Shown one piece after another: positions 1 through 10,809 of a stretch of 64,000 nucleotides of DNA; the stretch's first letter is position 1; the number at the start of each line of letters is the position of its first letter. The notes beneath the pieces are model-generated. The model was not told where the DNA came from. It saw nothing but the letters and a program-made list of their open reading frames with translations, and ran no database searches. Origin of the DNA: Centroberyx gerrardi (lineage: Eukaryota > Chordata > Actinopteri > Beryciformes > Berycidae); the NCBI RefSeq assembly GCF_048128805.1, contig NC_136015.1, positions 27,388,116-27,452,115 of the forward strand. Direction: 5' to 3'. The translations under genes and the position numbers were made by a program.

Positions 1-507
1 ATCAATTTGGAGGGGCTAGAATAGTGGGTGAGGCAGACAGCTGTTATTGCTACCACCTAGGCACATCTCTCTGGTTTTTGTCACATTAAGTTTGTACGGA
101 GCCCCCCAGGGGTCACCTGGTAAAACAAAAATGATGTGGTAATCCGTGGGCACGGTTTGTTAATCTGTTTTAAACCCACAGATTAGTAAACCGTGTGCAC
201 GGATTTGTAATATATATGTTGTACGTTGATAACGTCAAAGAGGGCCTTTTGGTCCATTTCTGAGACATGCATACGAAAACAACCAGGACAAGCCACACAA
301 AGGTGAGATTTTATACTTTATTGCAAATACTTTCACACAATATGATCCACCGTCCTAACAGATAAGGGTTCAGGGAATCCAGAAAGCTTGTCAGATTGGC
401 AAAATTCGATTTGTGAACCTTGGCCGGTACGCCGGAAATTTTCTGTTCCATCTACATGCTAGGTTTCTAATGCAGGGAGCGTGACACCACACACAGTGTG
501 GTGTCAC
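1..507. other. no gene seen; two inverted repeats
   Basis: I see no coding region here. The stretch holds two separate inverted repeats (listed next) and ends where homology to a zinc-finger-unit intron begins. It could be part of an unrecognised non-autonomous DNA element. Confidence 0.4.
141..205. repeat. imperfect inverted repeat
   Basis: Two 28-base arms (141-168 and 178-205) match in opposite orientation at 24 of 28 positions around a 9-base loop. Both arms carry the core CACGGTTT. The structure could be a small foldback element or a transposon end; no target-site duplication was resolved. Confidence 0.7.
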
Positions 508-508
508 G
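480..508. repeat. perfect 13-bp hairpin
   Basis: The arm CGTGACACCACAC is followed by a three-base loop and its exact reverse complement. It abuts the zinc-finger intron relic that begins at about 508, so it may mark a rearrangement breakpoint or an element end. It has no known function. Confidence 0.75.
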
Positions 509-628
509 GAAGAGCATGACCGTAAGTTAACCTAAGTTTGTTACCGTTACTTCATAATGTTAATGAGATCAATGATCCTAGCATTGCAGTTACAAAAGAA
601 ATGTGATAAAATGTGTATGGGTAATGTG
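508..628 (-). pseudogene. orphan intron piece of a zinc-finger unit
   Basis: This stretch is closely similar to the intron of zinc-finger unit B (about 12586-12716), including a shared segment around TTAATGAGATCAATGAT and the following CATTGCAGTTACAA. In units B and D this sequence runs directly into the first coding exon. Here the similarity stops at about 628 and LINE sequence takes over. It is therefore the remnant of another unit whose exons have been lost. It makes no protein. Confidence 0.7.
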
Positions 629-835
629 AATTGTACCACTTCTTTTTAATCTATATACTTCTAGGACATATTATAAGGAGTCAAAATATTAAATATCACA
701 ACTACGCTGATGATACACAGCTCTATATCTCCTTAACCCCCAGATACTTAGGCCCCATAAATTCTTTAACTAGCTGTATCAAAGATATAAACACATGGAT
801 GTCTCATAACTTCCTACAGCTGTGAGCATTTAATA
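629..835 (+). mobile_element. LINE reverse-transcriptase fragment
   Basis: The frame encodes the reverse-transcriptase active-site block NYADDTQLYISL, followed by a CIKDINTWMS..FLQL block typical of the palm of fish LINEs. Only about 65 residues remain, with no start or flanking domains, so this is a dead 5'- and 3'-truncated copy. The insertion replaced the expected first exon of a zinc-finger unit. The exact LINE family (Rex1/CR1/L2 type) is not assigned. Confidence 0.75.
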
Positions 836-1094
836 AACTGTCTGTATTTGGGGAGTAACTATAACAGCCTGACTTTTCGTGGTAACAGCGATTTTTAAAA
901 TTGAAACTATGTCTTTGTGAACTGTATTTAAAGGTTTTTAGCTTACAATTGGAGCCAATGACTTCTGGGTTGATGGCTAAAAACGGTACGTGGGATGTCA
1001 GAAAGTAACGGGAGTACAGCAAACGCATTGTTGATTTTGTTATTTTCATAGGATTTGTTGACAGTAAGCAATGCATTAAAAAACACCAGCAAAC

Positions 1095-1402
1095 ACCTCT
1101 GAGTCTACCAAACAAGCTGTCCTGCTGGAGCTGACAGTCCCCTGGGAAGAAAGGAAGCTTGCCAAGTATGAGGACTACTGTAGTCAGCAGCTGTCAACCA
1201 GCTGGATGGAAAGCAAGGTGCTTACCGATTGAGGTCGGATGTAAGGGCTTTGCAGCCCGATCCCTGTCCAGAGCCTTCAGTTTTTTGGGCATCGAGGGAG
1301 TGAGGAGGATAAGAGCCATCCGCAACAAGACCAAAGCAGCAGAGAGGGCCTCAAGATGTCTGTGGCTCAAGAGAAGAGAGCCATGGAGGCAGAGTAGCTA
1401 GC
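1095..1402 (+). mobile_element. degenerate LINE ORF2 C-terminal fragment
   Basis: The first frame reads about TKQAVLLELTVPWEERK. After a frameshift near 1180-1200 the next frame reads GWKARCLPIEVGCKGFAARS and ends AAERASRCLWLKRREPW. I recognise this pair of blocks from fish non-LTR retrotransposon polyproteins, near their C-terminal end. The family, possibly one with a restriction-like endonuclease, is from memory. The frameshift and missing upstream domains show it is dead. Confidence 0.6.
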
Positions 1403-1934
1403 TAGTCAGCTGGACAAAAGCTGAGGTCTGATCAGCCTCAGCTTGGTCACCTGGATGAGGATGTATGATGTTGAGACACCCGATGATTCCAGGAACATCA
1501 CTGAAGATGTGTCCAGAAGCATCAGCAGATGTATTTGCACACCTATACCAATTAGTGCAGTCATGAGGCCATAATTTTGATATTTATAACAATACACAGT
1601 TTACTATCTGAAAATTCAATGCCACCACGATACCACAACAAACAAGAAAAATCATCAAGCAATGTGTTTCCACAATTGACTTGGACAGCTTTGTAGAGAC
1701 TTCTGCACAGAGGTTTGATGACGGTCGGTCTGTCTTGTCAGCTTTGTAAGTAGTTCTGTATTTGGCTCCTGGCGCCAGTTTGGCCAACTATATACAGTAT
1801 ATAGTTTACCTGGACTGTAACCCAGCTCAAGACATGATGGAGTGATTGATGTTGTTGAATGTTTTGAGCTGTTTGACGATGACGATGGGCATTGTTTTCA
1901 ACTCTAGAAAACCTTGACTTTGCTGATGATCTGG
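1403..1934. other. no gene seen
   Basis: Only short open frames without recognisable motifs are present. The stretch may be the untranslated 3' part of the LINE debris on either side. Confidence 0.3.
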
Positions 1935-2010
1935 CTCTTCTTTTTCAAGGTCTCTCTTGAAAAAGAGATTGCATCTCAATGAGTCAACCTGGTAAAATAA
2001 AAAAATAAAT
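1935..2010 (+). mobile_element. LINE 3' tail
   Basis: The stretch has CTTGAAAAAGAGATTGC, then TCTCAATGAGTCAACCTGG, and ends in an A-rich AAATAAA tail. The same kind of tail occurs in reverse at 13.5 kb and 49.5 kb, so it is a dispersed LINE 3' end. Confidence 0.5.
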
Positions 2011-2777
2011 TCTTTCATATAAGCATCAATAGGCCCATTTCACAAGCATGGCTGCCATACTTACGCAGGGTATAGCTCGGTTCTCACCATTGGCAGCAAT
2101 GTTAAAAAGCCTGTGATCACTTATTGTGTGTTTCAATATAATGTATAACACAATACAGTTGTTGTCACTGACATATCTCTGACATATGTCTCTGTTTCTG
2201 CTGCCACTGAATGCACTCGCCTTTTCTACTTTAGCTGTATTTCTACAGGGAAACAGACTGAGAGCAAGCCCTGTTCACAAGGACATCAATAAAAAACTGA
2301 GATTGGTTACGAAAAGCAAAAGACATCAACTTGTAAAGGAAGAATAGTGCAACAATGATACAGTGGCACCATTACTGAAATCAAGCACACACATCCAGCA
2401 TATTTGATCCAGTAACTGATAGAAACTGTGATAGTGGGAGAAGAGATTGTAATAACAGCTGAAAGCAAGTTTTCCCTGTTCATTTCTGATTCAGTGTCTA
2501 AAGGAAATGGTCCTGGGATCAAGTGTGATAGGCAGAATATTTATTTTGTAAGAGACAAGTTAGGAAATGAGTCAGTTTCTGTTGTAAAGCCTGATACAAA
2601 CGTAGCTAACAGTGTATTTCACGGCAGGTAGAGAGAGAAAAGACAAATTTACATGTTGATGCAGAACAGTGACATCAATATGTCTGTTTCTCTCACCACT
2701 TATTTCTGTTGTGTGAACAGGCATAACATGGAGATGAATTTGATAACAATAACAACAATTATCATCAGCTCATTACC
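2011..2777. other. no gene seen
   Basis: AT-rich intergenic sequence with short open frames only. No domain or repeat was recognised. Confidence 0.3.
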
Positions 2778-3247
2778 TTTATTTGTGTAGCCCTTTTCCA
2801 AAGCAAATACCTAATGTGCTTTAACAAAAAACCAAATGTATAAAAATTGAAAAAAATGAATATAAAGTGAATAAACTGACTGGAACAAAAGGTTTGTGTT
2901 TTTGTGCTCGGTATGGTAGAACAGTTATACAGCTGTCATGTGACCACTGGCATAATATTCAGCATGATTTAAGGAAAAGAAAAAGAAAACAATAGTGTAT
3001 GGGAAGAACGGTTACAACTCTATAACTCAGCAAGAACAAGTCCAATTACAGTTTAAATTCACAATGAATATGAGCACATTGAATAAAACATGACAGGAAT
3101 TCCATTTCAACATAAAATCAATTATCCATTACTGATTGCAATTAATTGTGGGAACAAACTGAGTTTTACAATGTTTCATTGCAATACTCTTTAGTTTATA
3201 ATCAGGTAAAAGTTTATAGTTTCCTTCAACCTTGTCGAGCTCCACTT
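2778..3247 (-). other. 3' UTR of zinc-finger unit A with poly(A) signal
   Basis: Read on the minus strand, sequence after the stop codon continues to an AATAAA signal at 2783-2778. The body, with blocks such as CATATTCATTGTGAAT and GTGGTCACATGACAGCTG, is homologous to two plus-strand stretches near 14.3 kb and 56.0 kb. It is therefore a family-specific 3' UTR and not random flank. Confidence 0.6.
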
Positions 3248-4575
3248 TCAGTTCAGCTCAACCAGCAGCTCTGCAGCTTCACCAGCACACTTATGACTTC
3301 TGACATGTGATTGCCGGCGAAAACTTCTCCCACAAACACTGCAACTGAACGGTTTCTCTCCTGTGTGGATCATCATGTGTCTCTTCAAATATCTGTTTTC
3401 ACTAAAACTTCTCCCACAAACACTGCAACTGAACGGCGCCTCTCCTGTGTGGATCATCATGTGTTTCCTCAAATATCTGTTTTCACCAAAATGTTTACCA
3501 CAGATTGAGCAACTAAAGGGTTTCTCTCCAGTATGGACTCTCATGTGTTTCAACAAAACTTCTTTATGGGTAAAATGTTTTTTACAAACTGAACAACTGA
3601 AAGGTTTTTCCTGTGTATGAATTCTCATGTGTGAACTTAATGTTCCACTCTGCCTGAATATTTTACCACAAACTGAGCAGCTAAAGGGTTTCTCTCCAGT
3701 ATGGACTCTCATGTGTATAACCAATGCGCCACTCTGGCTAAAATGTTTGTTACAAACTGAACAACTGAAAGGTTTTTCCCCTGTATGGATTCTCATGTGT
3801 GAACTTAATGTCCACCTCTGGCTGAATATTTTACCACAAACTGCGCAGATAAATGGTTTCTCTCCTGTGTGGATTCTCATGTGTTTCTTCAAGTCTCCTT
3901 TATAACAAAAACTTTTACAACAGACTGAGCAACTAAATGGTTTCTCCCCTGTGTGGATTCTCATGTGTTTTGTCAAATCTCCTTTATAACAAAAACATTT
4001 ACCACAGACGAAGCAACTAAAGCGTTTCTCCCCAGTATGAGATCCCATATCACTTACAAGGACTTCATTGTTTTTCTGTGAGTCTAAACCTGACTGAGGT
4101 TCTCTGGTCTCCTTCCAGTCACCATCACTGTCTTCAGTATCAGGTTCAGGAGAGTCTGAAGTCTTGCCATCACTAGTTGGTTGTAAATGACTAGCTGGAT
4201 CTAAGTTCCTGGCTGGTTGTGATACTCCACAGTCCTCTCCATCAGCTTCTGTTTTCATCTGTTCAGTTGAGCTGCTGGCTAGAGGCTCTGCCTCTCTGTT
4301 CTCCTCAGTTTGGCTTTGATGAAGCTGTGAGGACTGAGGTGTCTCTTCATCATCTTCACTCTTCACAGGGACAGGAGTGAACGGGAACTCGGTGATATCG
4401 GCCTCCTCCGGCCCTTGAAGCTGCTCTCCCTCCTGACTGGTCCAGAGTTCCTCCTGTTCCTCTTTAATGTGTGGGGGCTCTGGGTCCTCCTGGTCCAGAC
4501 TGGGGCTCCAGTCCTGCTGCTCAGGGGGAACCTCTTCTTCACTGACCAGCAGCTGCTGGATGTCTGGAGGTAAGG
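3248..4575 (-). CDS. C2H2 zinc-finger protein, unit A, exon 2
   Basis: Exon 2 of a two-exon gene whose exon 1 lies at 6723-6531. It starts after the acceptor TATTTCAG at 4576 in phase 1. The first roughly 180 residues are acidic and Gln/Ser-rich ([20 protein letters not shown] at the start) with three SUMO-type motifs: IKEE, VKSE and MKTE. Eight regular C2H2 fingers follow, then a ninth atypical one ending HKC. Linkers are mostly TGEKP; one is TQEKP. Fingers 1 and 2 are nearly identical, as are 7 and 8, suggesting finger duplication. The C-terminus ([11 protein letters not shown]) differs from the GESSSR ending of the paralogues because about 17 bases are missing near the end. The likely role is nuclear sequence-specific DNA binding. 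The target and direction of regulation cannot be read from sequence. Confidence 0.9.
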
Positions 4576-6530
4576 CTGAAATACACACATACACATATTA
4601 AGGAAAATTGTGACGGGTGTTCAAGTAAACCAACACTCTGATTACAAAAAAATCAGAATCATCAAATTATGGAGCTATATTTCCCCCAAAACAAATCGTA
4701 CGTAAATCCCAAGATTGTGAAATGGTTCAATCATAAGAAGGTAATTTGAAAACCCAAAGTCAGTTCTGTAAATCTTTAAACAAGATTGTAATCCACGTTT
4801 GCCAAATGAAATCCTTATGTTACAACTACAAATAACTATGTAAACCCTCGGTTCTCATTTTGTATTTTTTACCTTCAGACTTCGGCTGTTTGTAGCCTCA
4901 CTCGTAAAACACAATTTGTATATAGACAGTGTTTTCCTGGAAGTAATGTTTTTCAATGTGGTTTCTGCCTTGGCATTTTCAAACAAAAGTTCTTAACCGA
5001 GGCAGTGTCATTTCTACACCAGCAGATGGCAGTAGGCTACAACTTTGTCACATTTATTTTCATCATCATTATTATTATTTACACACTTTGTTTTAGTTCG
5101 CTTGTTATTTTGGTTTTCTTATAGGAGGGATCAGGCCTAAGGTAGGCTGATTGTGTAGTAGCACACATACATTACAATTTTCTGTAGTTCAAATGGACAT
5201 TAATCATGCAAACATATTGAAAAATGCATGAAATTGGACTTAAATACACAAATCTTGGGACCTCACTCAATTTTGGTCTGTCTACGGCTCTGCTTTGACG
5301 ACGCTGACGTTGGCTACTTATTCAAAGCTACTTATTCTTGGGTTGTCGGGAACGATTTGATTTTTTCGAACAGAAGGTTTCCCTGCCATATTTGTTACTT
5401 ATTTCTGTTCAGTTTGCTCTCCTCCATCATCAGGGGCGGATGTACAGTATACATGTCCATGTTGATGCTGTTCCCTGTAGAGTTTGATGTTGTGTGCCTG
5501 CAACTAATTGTAAGTTAAACTATTAATTATGTTCCCAAGAATTTGTAATGTCCTGTTCCTCCCTTTGGCATTGAATATATGCTTTTGATGAACATACTAT
5601 GTAGATGATAATTAGCATAGCACATTAGCATTAGCAATTTGTCTCTTTTGACCTTGACATTGCTGCCATGTAGTTCATTCTGTTAAATTTGACCGGTTAG
5701 CTGTTAGCCGTTAGTCTTATTAGCGCTGTGCCAAACTACATGGATGTCTGCTGTTCTACTCACTGGATTTATTTTCTCTGTTAGATCCACACACATCTTT
5801 GAAAGTTTGGATCATCAAGAGTGGTTGCTCTTAATACTGTTTTGGCTGGCATTTGATGGAATAAATCTTTCAGTGATTGGACATGAATGAGGTCTGATGT
5901 ACAGGTATATAGTACAGATATAGTTGTGGTTGCACTTTCTGCCTATTTGCTTTGGCTCTACCTCTTGATTATCAAAATGTCTCAGGAATCTGACACTGAG
6001 GCGTTACAGACAATAATTATTGGTGATAAATGATATTGTCTCTGTCCTGAAGGGAAACAGTGTGCAGCACTTTTTACTGACCAATCTAAAGCATTCGACA
6101 CTGTTGATCATTCCTTGTTTTTTGTAACGGTTGTGTGATTTTGGCTTTGACCCTAATGCATGTAACACGTTTACCTATTTGTTATGGTCTTGATTTATCA
6201 AAACGTCTCAAGAATCTGACACTGAAGCATTACAGACAATATAACAGAGTATCAAAATCCTTAATTATGAGGAATAATTCAATAAAAATGAATATTTATT
6301 AGTTGCTATCAAGTGTACATTTATAAAAGGTATGTTTTTAAAAGAGGCTTCAATGAATGTAAGACTTCTGCTGGTTTAATGTGTAAAGGTAGACGATTGC
6401 AAAATTTGGGGGCCCTGATAGTGAAAGCTGTATTACCTTTGGGGCAGAAAGGGAAAAGGCCTCTGGTAGAAACACACCGGGAGGCAGAGAGGACCAAGAC
6501 CTCGTAACACAACATTTAAATGTCACCAAC
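4576..6530 (-). other. intron of unit A, enlarged by insertions
   Basis: GT-AG phase-1 intron of 1955 bp, against 162 bp in unit B and 117 bp in unit D. The extra length includes a LINE reverse-transcriptase scrap (6037-6170) between two diverged direct repeats at about 5940-6015 and 6172-6242. The stretch 4600-5900 holds no gene that I can recognise. Confidence 0.6.
6037..6170 (+). mobile_element. LINE reverse-transcriptase scrap
   Basis: One frame reads ALFTDQSKAFDTVDHSLFF, which matches the (D)xSKAFDTVDH motif of LINE reverse transcriptases; the next block is frameshifted. It is far too short to be functional and sits in the intron of unit A. Confidence 0.6.
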
Positions 6531-6723
6531 CTGCTCTGTGTAACCGCACTTCAGGATTTAAAACAGCGTCCAGTAGCTTTCGTTGTCGGTCGTTCTGCTC
6601 TTTTGAACGAGAAACTTCCTCCTCGTACTCTGCTATCGTTCTTTCAAACAGCCCAAATATCTCTTCAACAGCCGCAGTTAGTCGCTGCTTCACCGACGCT
6701 CTCAGCTTCTGGACTTTAGACAT
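6531..6723 (-). CDS. zinc-finger unit A, exon 1 (coiled-coil module)
   Basis: First coding exon: ATG at 6723, 64 codons plus one base, donor CAGAGCAG|GTTGGT at 6531/6530. It encodes MSKVQKLRASVKQRLTAAV and continues through EEIFGLFERTIAEYEEE to VRLHRA. The pattern is amphipathic, predicted helical, with leucine/isoleucine heptads, so a dimerising coiled coil is likely. The module is identical in units B and D. It is not KRAB, SCAN or BTB. Joining to exon 2 in phase 1 gives LHRA-ALPPDIQQ. Confidence 0.85.
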
Positions 6724-7062
6724 TATACAATAACGCTGCTTACTGAGTCAAAACACAACCTGGTCGATATCAAACGGTCTCTTTAGCTAGCTAGCGTTGT
6801 GTTGCTAAGCTCCGTCCCTGTCTGTCTGTTAGCAGCTAGCTAGCTATGCTAACTTAAAAAGCTTTGTAGGCTACCGGGAGAAGAGTCTGAGGTAAAACCT
6901 TAAGAAAGAAGAGCGAAGGGCGCGAGCTGCATTCAGATAGAGTTATCCATACACACACAGTCTTCTGCTGCTTCATTAAACATGGAAACTACACTTTAGA
7001 AAGTAATCCTCCGCTTCACGAAAGTTGACAGACACCGGCCGCCATCTTGCGCGAGGCCACAA
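6724..7062 (-). promoter_or_regulatory. conserved promoter/5' UTR cassette with YY1-type motif (unit A)
   Basis: A nearly identical block of about 330 bp precedes exon 1 in units A, B and (in part) C and D. It includes two TAGCTAGCTAGC-like runs and GCTAAGCTCCGTCCCTGTC. Its far end has GCCGCCATCTTG at 7038-7049, whose reverse is the YY1 consensus AAGATGGCGGC in the gene's sense orientation. Cross-paralogue conservation and position support a promoter; the start site itself is inferred. Confidence 0.55.
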
Positions 7063-7320
7063 AGCTTCTTCTTCTTCTTCTTATTGAAGTAGCGGCAGTT
7101 TAGATGCAGCTAGGCATAGCACCGCCCTCCACAGGATGATATAAACTCCAACATCATCAGTCTTGATTATACAGGCCGGCATGTAGAAAAAAGCTTTTAT
7201 TGTAATTATTTGGTCTTTCCTTCCTGGGCCAAGCGAAGTAAGAAAAAGAAGAAACCCCAATATAGATCTAGTGAGGCCTTGTTTAGATTTCACACCATTT
7301 GTTGCAGAACTCCTCACTGC
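7063..7320 (-). mobile_element. LINE 3' end with (GAA)n tail, 5' of unit A
   Basis: On the minus strand an open frame ends ...ILWRAVLCLAASKLPLLQ and runs into a (GAA)n-type tail that appears as CTTCTTCTT at 7067-7081. Copies with the same ending (DLWRAVIRLEASKLP) lie at the equivalent place in unit C, and a related one in unit B. This is the C-terminal end and 3' UTR of a 5'-truncated LINE. Confidence 0.6.
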
Positions 7321-7984
7321 TGCGACCGGCTGGGAGCCTTTCAGACTCTGAGGCCCCCAGGGATTCGTTTGGCTCTGACAGACTCAGAGTTGAGCCATGA
7401 CGTTTAGCCTTGCTGCCTTCAGTGAGAGGTGTTTCAACTTTTTTATAAAGTCTTCCTCAACCACACAAGGAATGTCTGGTAATTCAGCATGAGGAAAATG
7501 ATCCTCTTCTGCAGAATAGGAGTCTGTACTTTAGTATCTGTAATGCCTTGAATCTCAGCAAAAGTAGCCATGATAAACCACTCAAAGCTCAGGGAATGGG
7601 GGCAGCAAACATGCACTAAAATCCACAAGTCCAGTAGGGGTGTTTGGGATCTTAACACAAAGGCACAAAAAGGGAAAACATTTATTTACATAATGCCCAA
7701 CTAAAATGTGTCAAAGGTGCAGCGAACAGACTAAAGGTGGGAGAAGGTTTCTCTGGGAGAATGGATAGGGAAACAGTTCTGTCTTTGAGTAGGATGAACA
7801 GTCTGGTCTGTAAACCTGGGCTTGGCCCTCATGAACAAAGAATGTGACGATCAGGAAATTCATTCCCAATTTGCAGACACTACTTTCTCTGTCAAACTAG
7901 AAGCGGATCCTACTAGGACACCCAAACAAGAGATGGACTCTTCTCTTACATTTCAGTCAGAATTTAAGTTTTAACAAAAGATCA
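7321..7984. other. no gene seen; possible transposon flank
   Basis: No open frame of interest. The last 200 bases have scraps in frame with the Penelope-like element that follows and may be its degraded upstream part. Confidence 0.3.
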
Positions 7985-8465
7985 TCCTACTGTACCTGTA
8001 GTGTTTGCCTTACCTAAAGTACACATCTCTAGGTTGCCCAATTGTTGCCTCTAATGAAAGTCTATTGGAACCTCCATCTATCTTGACAGGTGCCTGCACC
8101 CCCTTGTGGTACAACTACACTCTTATTATTTACCTACAGTCTCATGGTGTATCCATGGGTTCTAGCTTTGGCCCTGATTTTGCCAACTGTTTATGGGCTA
8201 TTGGGAATATAAGTTCCTCCTTAAACATAAAACCTTTCTCCAGTCATATTCTCATGTACAAAAGATATATTGATGATTGTTTCCTTCTGTGGCGGGCTCC
8301 ATTGGAGAAATTAGATGAAATCACTTTATACTTATCAACATGAACCCCACAATAAGGTTTAATGTTGAACACGGTGATCATGAGATTCCCTTTTTGGACA
8401 CTAGGGTCTGCTTTCAGGACAGTCTGATCACCACCACCCTTTACACTAAGGGACTGTTCGTTATT
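7985..8465 (+). mobile_element. Penelope-like element, reverse-transcriptase part
   Basis: Several frames carry Penelope-type reverse-transcriptase blocks in order: VPVVFALPKVH, GCPIVASNESLLEPPS, GVSMGSSFGPDFAN, YIDDCFLLWRAPLEKLDE, and a frameshifted IPFLD.R..FQDSLITTTLY. The (R/Y)YIDD active site and the following FLD block are characteristic of this order of retroelements. At least two frameshifts make it non-functional. The C-terminal part of what looks like the same element resumes at 10160. Confidence 0.7.
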
Positions 8466-10159
8466 TATGAGAGGGGGGGTGCAAAACGGGGGAGGCACGT
8501 CAAATAATTTTTTAAGCACTGGGGAGGGACTTATGTTTTTTATTTTGGCTTTAAGGGAGGGACATACAACTTTAAATGGTTGTATTTTGTATGTATTTTA
8601 AATACGTTTTTCTTTTCAGAATACGTGTTTTACCGCTGCATGGTGACGGGACTCACTAAACTTGGGATCTCCACCCCTACCTTAACCTCATTGGACCTCA
8701 CGCCCGACTCATCAGCAGTACGGAGATGTGCTCCCGGTGGACAGCCACAATACCCACATGGGTTTGCGTCGGGTCCGGGCTCATATTCTTCACAGTCCCT
8801 ACAGGAAAGACACCTGGGGCCTCATGCTGGTTTTCACGCACACGTCGCGGGATGTATAAAAATGAACTTGACGTGAGAATGTGCGGGCCGTCCCGCAAAC
8901 TTTAGACCATGCGTACGCACATTTGTCTGGCTTTGTCAGTTGGCGACGCCAAACTACGAAGTAGTGAAACTCTCCAAATGTTTCAAAATAACGTTTTCAC
9001 TCAATTCACTGTGCTATGTCTATGAAGTAGTCTATGAAAAACCATAATTATTTCCGCTGATACACCATAATAGTTTGGTTATTTATGTGGATAATGTTTA
9101 ACATTAGAAAGGCCAAAACCCATCTGGCATTGTTATTTTAAATTTTTAGTTCCTCCAACGCTGGAGGAAAATGGTATTTTTTCCTCCCTCCATAACTTTT
9201 CCTAAATATGAGGGTTTTAAATGAATGAAAAAAAACACTTAGGAAATAGATACAGGCACTCTCCGCTATATCGCCGCGTTGGTTTGTGTGAATGCGTCTC
9301 TCTCTCCTCCGGCTCGCTTCAAGTAGGTCTGACTTATTGAGCGCAATGAAAACCTAGTCAAACTAATTTCCCACAGATGACATCAGGCCTTACTCACAGT
9401 GCCAAAACCAAGATCGCCAGTAAACTGGACAGTTTTCTTTGTTTATGTGACATGGAGATGTTAACGCAGGTCGGGGACTGTACAGTTGCCGAGGCGCACA
9501 GAGATCCACGGCGCACAGGAGGCGAGGCGCACAGATCCATCTCTCCTGGGAAGAAAACGCAGTGTCGGGTGGGCAGATGCACTCGGAATAAGTCCTGGAA
9601 CAACTGTGTGATGTCCAGACGAGTTGTGTGTAGCACCTGCTCACACAAACCACCGAAGCTGTGCGCTGACTGCGGGACTGAACGGTAAGAAAGGAAAGGC
9701 CACCCGTGCGGAAAACTAAAAAAAAAAAGTAGTGTAGAAAAAAATGCCACAAATTGCCATATTTGGAGCGGCAGCACTGCGAACACTGGACATGTCACAT
9801 TATATGGTTTTGTTTGTAATCTTTGCACCAGTTCAATTGTGGAATTTTACCTTTATTTACAAAATATTCTAAAAAATAATATTTAAAAAGTCATCAGTTC
9901 TAATTTTATTTATCAATTCATAATTTGACAATCAACATCTATGGTTGGAAAAGGTCAGCCTTTGCTTTTTATTTTCTCCAATACTACCTACCTTTGGTGT
10001 GAATATAATAAAATATGGTTATTTATGGTGGAGGGAGGGTCATGCATTTTCCCCCAGTCACTCAGGGAGGCTCAAGGAAAAATATTTGCAGCTCCGGGGA
10101 GGGTCAAGATAAAAAAAAAAAAAACGAAGTCACACCCCACCACAAATATTCATGTGTGT
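8466..10159. mobile_element. probable DNA transposon nested in the Penelope-like element
   Basis: This 1.7-kb block separates two consecutive parts of the Penelope-like element. Both ends carry related G-rich sequence (GGGGAGGGACTTATG near 8520; GGGGAGGGTCAAGAT near 10097). The inside holds a short cysteine-rich frame (next entry). No clean terminal repeat or TTAA site was fixed, so the class is a guess (piggyBac-like). Confidence 0.35.
9377..9688 (+). pseudogene. cysteine-rich frame, perhaps transposase C-terminus
   Basis: An open frame of 103 codons ends with a Cys-rich stretch, CRVGRCTRNKSWNNCVMS followed by VVCSTCS and LCADC. Spaced CxxxxC and CxxC pairs like these resemble the C-terminal zinc-binding domain of piggyBac-type transposases. 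The rest of the frame is unremarkable and there is no catalytic domain. It is probably a decayed fragment. Confidence 0.3.
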
Positions 10160-10435
10160 CACTACTTATTCTCCCCTTAATGGTGAGATCAGGGACATCA
10201 CTGAGAAACACTGGGATGTGTTGTGTTTGGATCCAATCTGTACAAAACCTTTGTCTGACGGTCCTCTCCTCTCCTATTACAGGTCTAGAGATGAAAGAGA
10301 TTTCCTTGTACATGCAGACAGCTTGATCCCCTCTGTATTTATCCAGAGACGTTTGGACAGCCTGACCAGATTCTTCCCCTGCCGCAACTGTACGGCTTGT
10401 GAGAAGAAAAACACTTTCAAGATTCACGATTGAAT
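10160..10435 (+). mobile_element. Penelope-like element, C-terminal part
   Basis: The frame reads YSPLNGEIRDITEKHWDVL, then a YYRSRDERDFLVHAD block and F.PCRNCTACEKK. The (h)W..L..DP...YRR..NLRD.LVH order with a following CxxC..C cluster matches the linker ahead of the endonuclease in Penelope-like elements. The endonuclease domain itself is not recognisable downstream. Confidence 0.6.
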
Positions 10436-10611
10436 ACTTTATTGCCATACAACATTAGTTGTAAGGAATTTGTCTCGGTGTGCTCATAACAGAACATTAA
10501 CAGCAGGGACCATAAGCATAATATAACATAAAAACATGAACAAGCACATAAGGCACATGATAAAATACATGTCATAATGTGCAAGATACTTTCTTCAACC
10601 CACTTACATTT

Positions 10612-10784
10612 TTTAGACATTTTTTTTTTTTTTTTTACATTTTTACCTTTATTAGACAGTTCAAAGTTGAGAGACAGGAAAGACTGGTAGAGAGAAGGGG
10701 AAGACATGTGACAAAGGTCCTGGGACAGATTGGAACCCAGCAGGACGTCGCGTTTACATGGTGCTGAGCCACCAGGACGCCCCT
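10612..10784 (-). mobile_element. tRNA-derived SINE
   Basis: On the minus strand it starts GGGGCGTCCTGGTGGCTCAG and carries a degraded B-box (GGTTCCAATCTG). It continues with the pyrimidine-rich CTCTCTACC..TTTCCTGTCTCTC body and ends TAATAAAGGTAAAAATGT plus an A-run (a T-run on the plus strand at 10619-10636). I know this head and tail as a very common teleost SINE. Confidence 0.75.
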
Positions 10785-10809
10785 TCTTCAACACATTCAA
10801 TATAAAACA

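Noticed and set aside
3311..3905. Plus-strand open frames across the zinc-finger arrays (also at 30833, 57640 and similar)
   Set aside because: They are antisense shadows of the repeated finger codons and show no independent motif or start context.
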